NCBI GenBank assembly: GCA_963717955.1
Contig: CAVQXR010000001.1
Location: forward strand, 1,674,001 to 1,738,000
Length of the DNA stretch: 64,000 bases
DNA from: CAVQXR01 sp963717955
GTDB lineage: Bacteria; Actinomycetota; Thermoleophilia; Gaiellales; Gaiellaceae
Direction: 5' to 3'
The notes beneath the pieces were generated by a model. That model was not told the DNA's origin. It searched no databases and saw only the letters and a program-made list of their open reading frames with translations. Both the position numbers and the translations under genes were made by a program. This document shows positions 59,423-64,000 of the stretch, in pieces. How positions within the stretch are numbered: position 1 is the first letter of the stretch; every line of letters begins with the position of its first letter.

Positions 59423-60319
59423 TCAGGCAGCGGCGAGCATGCCGAGCAGCGAGACGGCCGCGCCCTCGCGCAGCCCGCCGCGGGCGACCTCGAACGGGAC
59501 GCCGAGGCGCCGCTGGGCCTCGGCGAGGATCAGCGTCCCCGCGAGCAGCGTCCGGGCGCGCACCGGGTCGAGACCGTGCTCGGCCGCGAGCTCGCCGGTC
59601 GTTCGCTTCACGATCGCCTTCACGGCGGCGGCAATCTGATCGCTCTCGAGCACACGGCTGCCCGTGACGCGGCGTAGGGCCCGGGCGCTGCCGCCCGTCG
59701 CGAGCGCCGTGTCGACGGTCGACAGCTCGATGCCGTCGAACCGTTCGGAGATCTCGGCCCGGGCGCGAGCCATGGCCTTCTTGCCGGGTGGGTCCTCGCC
59801 GAGGCGTCGCCGCGTGAGCCTCAGCGAGCCGGTGTCGAGGGAGTGGATCACCTCCGGACCCTCGCCGGGCCGGCCCAGGACCACCTCCGTCGAGCCGCCG
59901 CCGACGTCGCAGACGGCGATCCGGTCGGGCAGCGATCCCGCCTGCGCGACCGCTCCATCGAAGGCCAGTGCGCCCTCCTCCTCGGACGACAGCACGCGAA
60001 CCGCGACGCCCGTCGCCCGCTCGAGCGCGCGGATCAGCTCGGCGCCGTTGGCCGCCTGGCGGCCGGGGGCGGTGACGATGACCTCCACCGTCGCACAGCC
60101 GAGGGTGCGGGCGATGCGGGCGTAGGCCCGCGCCCGCTCAGCGGTCTCGGCGATCTTGAGGTCGGAGAGCGCGCCGTCGCGCTCCACCTGGTCGCCGAGT
60201 GCAAGCAGCGCCCGCTCCTCGTGGATCGCCTGGACGCTCTGCCCGGCGAAGACGGCAACGAGCAGACGGGCGGTGTTGGAGCCGATATCGATGATCCCGA
60301 CGCGCACGCCGTATCCCAT
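59423..60319 (-). CDS. ppx: Exopolyphosphatase / GppA-family phosphatase
   Basis: 298 residues, the short two-domain actin-like form without the HD-like C-terminus of E. coli Ppx. Phosphate-1 motif IIDIGSNTARLLVAVF (residues 8-23), LSSEEEGALAFDGAVAQA, phosphate-2 motif AVCDVGGGSTEVVLG, and ALATGGSARALRRVTG. Degrades polyphosphate or pppGpp. Downstream of ppk on the same strand, but separated by the 389-bp palindrome array. Confidence 0.93.
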   Translation of the reverse strand: MGYGVRVGIIDIGSNTARLLVAVFAGQSVQAIHEERALLALGDQVERDGALSDLKIAETAERARAYARIARTLGCATVEVIVTAPGRQAANGAELIRALERATGVAVRVLSSEEEGALAFDGAVAQAGSLPDRIAVCDVGGGSTEVVLGRPGEGPEVIHSLDTGSLRLTRRRLGEDPPGKKAMARARAEISERFDGIELSTVDTALATGGSARALRRVTGSRVLESDQIAAAVKAIVKRTTGELAAEHGLDPVRARTLLAGTLILAEAQRRLGVPFEVARGGLREGAAVSLLGMLAAA

Positions 60320-60404
60320 TCTTGCCGGCGCCCCGGCTGATGCAGCGCCGATCCGGTGAAGAGGTGGTGACGAACCCGTTTCGGCCCGGGTCGGCGCAGT
60401 GAGC

Positions 60405-60708
60405 GCCCCGGTCGGGTGGCATCCGGCCGAGAACGCCGGCTCCGCCGGCTCGAGGCGGGTCGGGCCCGGCCGCGGCGGCCGCTCGGCCGCGGGGGCCGCT
60501 CAGCCGCAACCGAGAACGCCGGCTTCGCCGGCTCAAGCGGGTCGGGCCCGGCCGAGAACGCCGGCTTCGCCGGCTCCTGGCGGGTCGCGGCCGGCCGAGC
60601 CGGCCGCTCAGCCGCGACGGGCCCTCAGCCGCGGCAGCCGCTAACCGACCCGCCGGGCTCCGCCCGGCTCCACGCGGGTCGCGGCCGGCCGAGCCGTCCG
60701 CTCAGCCG
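60405..60708. repeat. GC-rich palindromic array between ppx and ppk
   Basis: Non-coding array in the 389-bp gap between ppk and ppx. Three near-identical 23-bp palindromes of the GAGAACGCCGGCTTCGCCGG type start at 60429, 60512 and 60554, interleaved with GCGGGTCGGGCCCGGCCGAG-type and GCTCAGCCGC-type units. The block at 59195-59422 carries the same units. The remaining part of the gap (60320-60404) holds nothing I recognise. Confidence 0.75.
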
Positions 60709-62799
60709 CTATCGCCGGCGGCCGGTGCGCGAGCGGCGGCTGCGGGTGAGCGCACGCCGCATCAGCGCGGCGTGTGTCCCTCGCTGGCGCTCGCCCTTGC
60801 CCGGCTGCACGCGCTCCCACCGTCCGCTCGAGTCGAGCGTCCAGGCCTGGGTGTTGTCGGCGAGCAGCGTGTCGATGACGGCCATCAGCTCCTGCTGTGC
60901 CCGCGGGCTCTGCACCGGCACGACGACCTCGATCCGATGGTCGAGGTTGCGCGGCATCAGGTCGGCGCTCCCCAGGTAGACGCGGAGGTTCTCGCCGACC
61001 TCGAACGTGTAGACGCGGGCGTGCTCGAGGAAGCGCCCGACGATCGAGCGAACGCGGATCGTCTCGGAGAGGCCCGGTACGCCGGGTCGCAGCATGCAGA
61101 TGCCGCGCGCGACGACGTCGATCTCGGCCCCAGCCTGGGACGCGGCGTACAACTCGTCGATCATGGCCTCGTCGGTGAGGGCGTTCAGCTTGACGCGGAT
61201 TCGGCCGGGCTTGCCGGCGGCGGCCGCGGTGGCGACGCCGCGGATCTCCTCGATCAGACGGTTGCGGAGGTTGAAGGGGGCGACGAGGATCTTGCGGAAC
61301 CGCTGCGGCCGCGCGAAGCCGGTGAGGTGGTTGAAGAGGTCGGCGATGTCCGCCGCGATCTCCTCGTCGGCGGTGAACAGGCCGATGTCCTCGTACAGCC
61401 GCGCGGTCCGCGCGTGATAGTTGCCCGTCCCGATGTGGACATAGCGCTGGAGGCCGTCGCCCTCGTGCCGGACGACGAGCGTGATCTTCGAGTGGATCTT
61501 CAGGTTCGGGTATCCGTAGACCACGTGCACGCCCGCCTGCTCGAGCGCTCTCCCCCACTCGATGTTCCGGTGCTCGTCGAAACGTGCCTTGAGCTCCACG
61601 AGGCATGCGCTCTGCTTGCCGGCCTCCGCGGCCTCGATGAGCGCGGGGACGACGGGCGAGTCCTCGCTCGTGCGGTAGACGGTCGACTTCATCCCGATCA
61701 CGTGCGGGTCGCGCGCAGCGGCGCGGACGAACGCCTGAACGGAGGTTGCGAACGAGTCGTAGGGCAGGTGCACGAGCACGTCGTGCTCGCGGATCACGTC
61801 GAAGATCTCGCCAGGGCCCTGGGCATCCGCGAGCTCGGGCCGCGTCGTGGGCGCCCACGGCGGGTCTCTGAGCTCGGGCCGGTCGAGCGACGCGATCTGG
61901 ATCAGGTCGGCGAGATCGAGCTTGCTCTTGATCGGATAGACGCGATCCGGCCCGGCTTCGAGGCCTTCCATGAGCCGGGCCTGCATCGCCCTCGACATGC
62001 CCTCGGAGACCTCCAGGCGAACGACGTCGCCGAAGCGGCGGCGGCGCACCTCGACCTCGACCGCCTCGAGCAGGTCGTCGGCCTCGTCGTCGACCGAGAA
62101 GTCCGCGTCGCGGGTGACGCGGAACAGCGCGCACTCGGTGATCTCCATCCCGGGGAAGAGCCACGACAGGAAGTGCTCGATCATCGCCTCGAGCGAGATC
62201 AGCAGCTCGTCGTGGATCTTGACGAAGCGCGAAAGGCCCTCGGGCACCTTGACACGCGCGAACCGCGTCTCGCCGCTCTCCGGGTCGCGGACGAACAGCC
62301 CGATCGACAGCGAGAGCCCGGACACGTACGGGAACGGCTGCCCGGGGCCGACCGCGAGTGGTGTGAGCACGGGGAAGATCTCGCGCTCGAACAGCCTCTC
62401 GACGGTCGCCAGCTCATCCCCCGTGCAGTCGGCGACCCTCCCGAAGGCGATGCCGGCCTCCGCGAGCGCGGGCAGCAGCTCCTTCTCCCAGAGGACCGAC
62501 TGCCGCGCGGTCAGCTTCAGCACCCGCTCGCGGATCGCCGCGAGCGCCTCCCTCGGAGTCAGGCCGTCGTGGGACCGCATCGGCAGCCCGGCCGCGACCT
62601 GCCGGGCGAGGCCGGCGACGCGAACCATGAAGAACTCGTCGAGGTTCGACGAGAAGATCGAGCAGAACTTCACCCGCTCGAGCAGCGGGACGCTCGGGTC
62701 GGCGACGAGATCGAGGATCCGCCCGTTGAAGTCGAGCCAGGAGAGCTCGCGGTTGAGGAGCCTCGCTTCGGGCCGCACGCGTGTCTCGACCTTCGCCAT
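60709..62799 (-). CDS. ppk: Polyphosphate kinase
   Basis: PPK1, 696 residues. N domain LLNRELSWLDFNGRIL and SSNLDEFFMVRVAGL, then the catalytic domains with VIGMKSTVYRTSEDSPVV, the phospho-histidine site GYPNLKIHSKITLVVR and HIGTGNYHARTARLYEDIGL. It makes polyphosphate from ATP. The basic C-terminus (ALTRSRRSRTGRRR) is unusual. ATG at 62799 has a TACAAT box 9 nt upstream and an AGGGGAG tract; the longer frame (62835) is unlikely. Confidence 0.97.
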   Translation of the reverse strand: MAKVETRVRPEARLLNRELSWLDFNGRILDLVADPSVPLLERVKFCSIFSSNLDEFFMVRVAGLARQVAAGLPMRSHDGLTPREALAAIRERVLKLTARQSVLWEKELLPALAEAGIAFGRVADCTGDELATVERLFEREIFPVLTPLAVGPGQPFPYVSGLSLSIGLFVRDPESGETRFARVKVPEGLSRFVKIHDELLISLEAMIEHFLSWLFPGMEITECALFRVTRDADFSVDDEADDLLEAVEVEVRRRRFGDVVRLEVSEGMSRAMQARLMEGLEAGPDRVYPIKSKLDLADLIQIASLDRPELRDPPWAPTTRPELADAQGPGEIFDVIREHDVLVHLPYDSFATSVQAFVRAAARDPHVIGMKSTVYRTSEDSPVVPALIEAAEAGKQSACLVELKARFDEHRNIEWGRALEQAGVHVVYGYPNLKIHSKITLVVRHEGDGLQRYVHIGTGNYHARTARLYEDIGLFTADEEIAADIADLFNHLTGFARPQRFRKILVAPFNLRNRLIEEIRGVATAAAAGKPGRIRVKLNALTDEAMIDELYAASQAGAEIDVVARGICMLRPGVPGLSETIRVRSIVGRFLEHARVYTFEVGENLRVYLGSADLMPRNLDHRIEVVVPVQSPRAQQELMAVIDTLLADNTQAWTLDSSGRWERVQPGKGERQRGTHAALMRRALTRSRRSRTGRRR

Positions 62800-62808
62800 G
62801 CTCCCCTG

Positions 62809-62814
62809 ATTGTA
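62809..62814 (-). promoter_or_regulatory. Putative -10 box of ppk
   Basis: TACAAT on the minus strand, 9 nt before the ppk ATG; a GGGGAG Shine-Dalgarno-like tract lies between, so initiation could be of either type. Confidence 0.45.
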
Positions 62815-62862
62815 GGGACGGATCGCAGCGCCCACGAGGTGGTCCGCCCGGGCCGGCCCACG

Positions 62863-63603
62863 TCAGGCGGCAGCAAGCGCCGGATGACGATCGAGCCGGG
62901 TGATGAACGCCGGCCTCGCCGAGCGCAGGTACTCGACCACGGCGACCTCGCTCTTCTCGCAGGGGAGCAGCGTCTTCCACGTCGCCAGGTGCTCGAGCCG
63001 GTGGAAGTCGCCACTCGCGATCGACGGCAGCCCCGCGTTCGCTACCCAGCTGAACACCTCACGCTGGTTGAAGAGCTCGAAGCGGTCGATCAGGCCGCCG
63101 AGCACCTTCCAGTCACGGAAGAAGCGGCGGGTCTCGCGCGCCGGATCATCACGCGGGCCGTCGCCGTGGGGGTGCGCGGCGATAATCGCCGCCCCCGCCG
63201 AGCGCGCCGCACGCATGGCCTCGGCGAGCCCGTGATCCATCTCGATGAATGAGCGCAGGCCGACCGCGACCGCATGCCCGGCCTCGTCGGGATCCGCGTC
63301 GTTGTACGTGAGCTCGAGCCCCGGGACGACGAGCATGTCGTACGTCTCGCGGGCGCGCGCGGACTCCGCATGGACGGCCGACAGGTACGCGTCGTAGTTT
63401 TCCTCGTCGATGCAGCCGCGGCCGGGATGCTCGGACGGCCAGGGGTCGTCGCTGCGCAGGACGTGGTCTGTGACGGCGAGGACGTCGAAGCCGTGCGAGC
63501 CGTAGAGGTCGACGACCTCGGGCAGGGTGAACGTGCCGTCGCTCCAGGTGGTGTGCGCGTGCAGCTCGCACAGCAGTGGCCGGCTCTCGACGATCATGCT
63601 CAT
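62863..63603 (-). CDS. PHP-domain phosphoesterase
   Basis: 246 residues from the ATG at 63603 (an alternative lies at 63630). Polymerase-and-histidinol-phosphatase fold with metal ligands in ELHAHTTWSDGTFTLPE, LAVTDHVLRSDDP, PGLELTYND, AAHPHGDG and IASGDFHRLEHLATWK. Members hydrolyse phosphoesters (nucleotide or histidinol phosphate); the substrate here is unknown. It lies upstream of ppk on the same strand, 63 bp from ppk. Confidence 0.9.
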   Translation of the reverse strand: MSMIVESRPLLCELHAHTTWSDGTFTLPEVVDLYGSHGFDVLAVTDHVLRSDDPWPSEHPGRGCIDEENYDAYLSAVHAESARARETYDMLVVPGLELTYNDADPDEAGHAVAVGLRSFIEMDHGLAEAMRAARSAGAAIIAAHPHGDGPRDDPARETRRFFRDWKVLGGLIDRFELFNQREVFSWVANAGLPSIASGDFHRLEHLATWKTLLPCEKSEVAVVEYLRSARPAFITRLDRHPALAAA

Positions 63604-63695
63604 GCGTCCGCCTTTCGTCGCGATTCCCACGTTCAGCGTTGCGCAGCCGGGAGTGGCCGTGGGCTACGAGGGTGTGTCCAGCGGGTGAAAGGTCG

Positions 63696-63998
63696 TCAAC
63701 CGAGCTCTGTGCACAGATCGTCGATCCGGCGGCGGATCTCGTCCCGGATCGCCCGCACCTCCGGGCGCGTGCGGCCCTGCGGGTCGGGAAGGCTCCAGTC
63801 GACGTATCGCTTTCCGGGCAGCACCGGGCAGGCGTCGCCGCAGCCCATCGTCACGACGACGTCCGCCCACGAGACCAGCTCGTCGTCGAGCCCCTGTGGA
63901 CGCGCGTTCTCGATCTCGACACCGAGCTCGCGCATCACCTCGACGACCTCCGGGTGCACGCGTCGTGCGGGCCTCGTTCCAGCGCTGCGGGCCGCGTG
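63696..63998 (-). CDS. arsC: Arsenate reductase / low-molecular-weight phosphatase-like (C-terminal part)
   Basis: Partial; the N-terminus with the CX5R phosphate loop lies beyond base 64000. The visible about 100 residues have SAGTRPARRVHPEVVEVM and the redox-site segment VVTMGCGDACPVLPGKRYVD (two of the three ArsC cysteines), then DWSLPDPQGRTRPEVRAIRD. This matches thioredoxin-coupled arsenate reductases (S. aureus pI258 ArsC type). The first start codon in the window is a GTG inside the protein, not the true start. Confidence 0.85.
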   Translation of the reverse strand, partial: HAARSAGTRPARRVHPEVVEVMRELGVEIENARPQGLDDELVSWADVVVTMGCGDACPVLPGKRYVDWSLPDPQGRTRPEVRAIRDEIRRRIDDLCTELG

Positions 63999-64000
63999 GC

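Noticed and set aside
60405..60708. CRISPR array
   Set aside because: The repeats are short GC-rich palindromes of irregular spacing with repeated, not unique, spacers, and no cas genes are near.

Overview
The window is a dense stretch of chromosome from a very GC-rich bacterium, most likely an actinobacterium. The signs are a class II DAHP synthase, a SepIVA/DivIVA-like protein next to DUF177 and rnc as in mycobacteria, a DtxR/IdeR-type regulator, and -10-like TANNNT boxes placed directly before start codons. A deep-branching class such as Thermoleophilia would fit, but that is an inference from gene content. No tRNA, rRNA, CRISPR array, prophage or transposase was seen. Nearly all genes are core housekeeping genes; the unusual content lies in the spacers between them.

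Layout. 1-12.9 kb (mostly minus): ffh (partial), an MFS transporter fused to a cyclic-nucleotide-binding domain (plus), then ftsY, smc, rnc, acpP, plsX, rpmF, a DUF177 gene, a SepIVA-like gene, coaD, rsmD, recG, a lone receiver domain and rpmB. 13-22.6 kb (minus): one long operon read priA, def, fmt, rsmB, rpe, ribD, ribE, ribBA, ribH, joining translation start and repair with riboflavin synthesis. 22.6-31 kb: a DtxR-family regulator (plus), then gpsA and the tightly overlapping tyrA, aroA, cmk, plsC, der set, and aroF. 31-39.3 kb: trpS (plus), then dnaE, a small protein gene and its broken relative, lgt, scpA, scpB and a pseudouridine synthase. 39.3-48 kb: sixA, a LemA/DUF2207 pair, and a 2-oxoacid dehydrogenase complex (E1 alpha, E1 beta, E2, E3). 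47.4-57.2 kb: an internally duplicated protein of unknown function, an MBL hydrolase, pheST, a methyltransferase, an RNA methyltransferase, and thrS-infC-rpmI-rplT. 57.3-64 kb: a polyphosphate cluster (CYTH-CHAD, NUDIX, ppx, ppk), a PHP phosphoesterase and a partial arsenate reductase.

The most interesting feature is a family of about 164-bp imperfect palindromes in four copies (15593-15756, 19691-19854, 19856-20019, 24291-24454), with two shorter relatives (20021-20044 and 51358-51428). All lie in the same orientation inside operons, and most begin at the TAG stop codon of the preceding gene. They fold into one long hairpin with a conserved internal loop. One copy has a completely different but still perfectly paired apical stem, which is evidence that the structure is selected. 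I do not recognise the family. Other points: rnc has no ATG, GTG or TTG where it must start; about twenty genes carry a -10-like box 6-11 nt before the start codon, suggesting widespread leaderless transcription; SMC is about 200 residues shorter than usual; and GC-rich palindromic arrays flank ppx.
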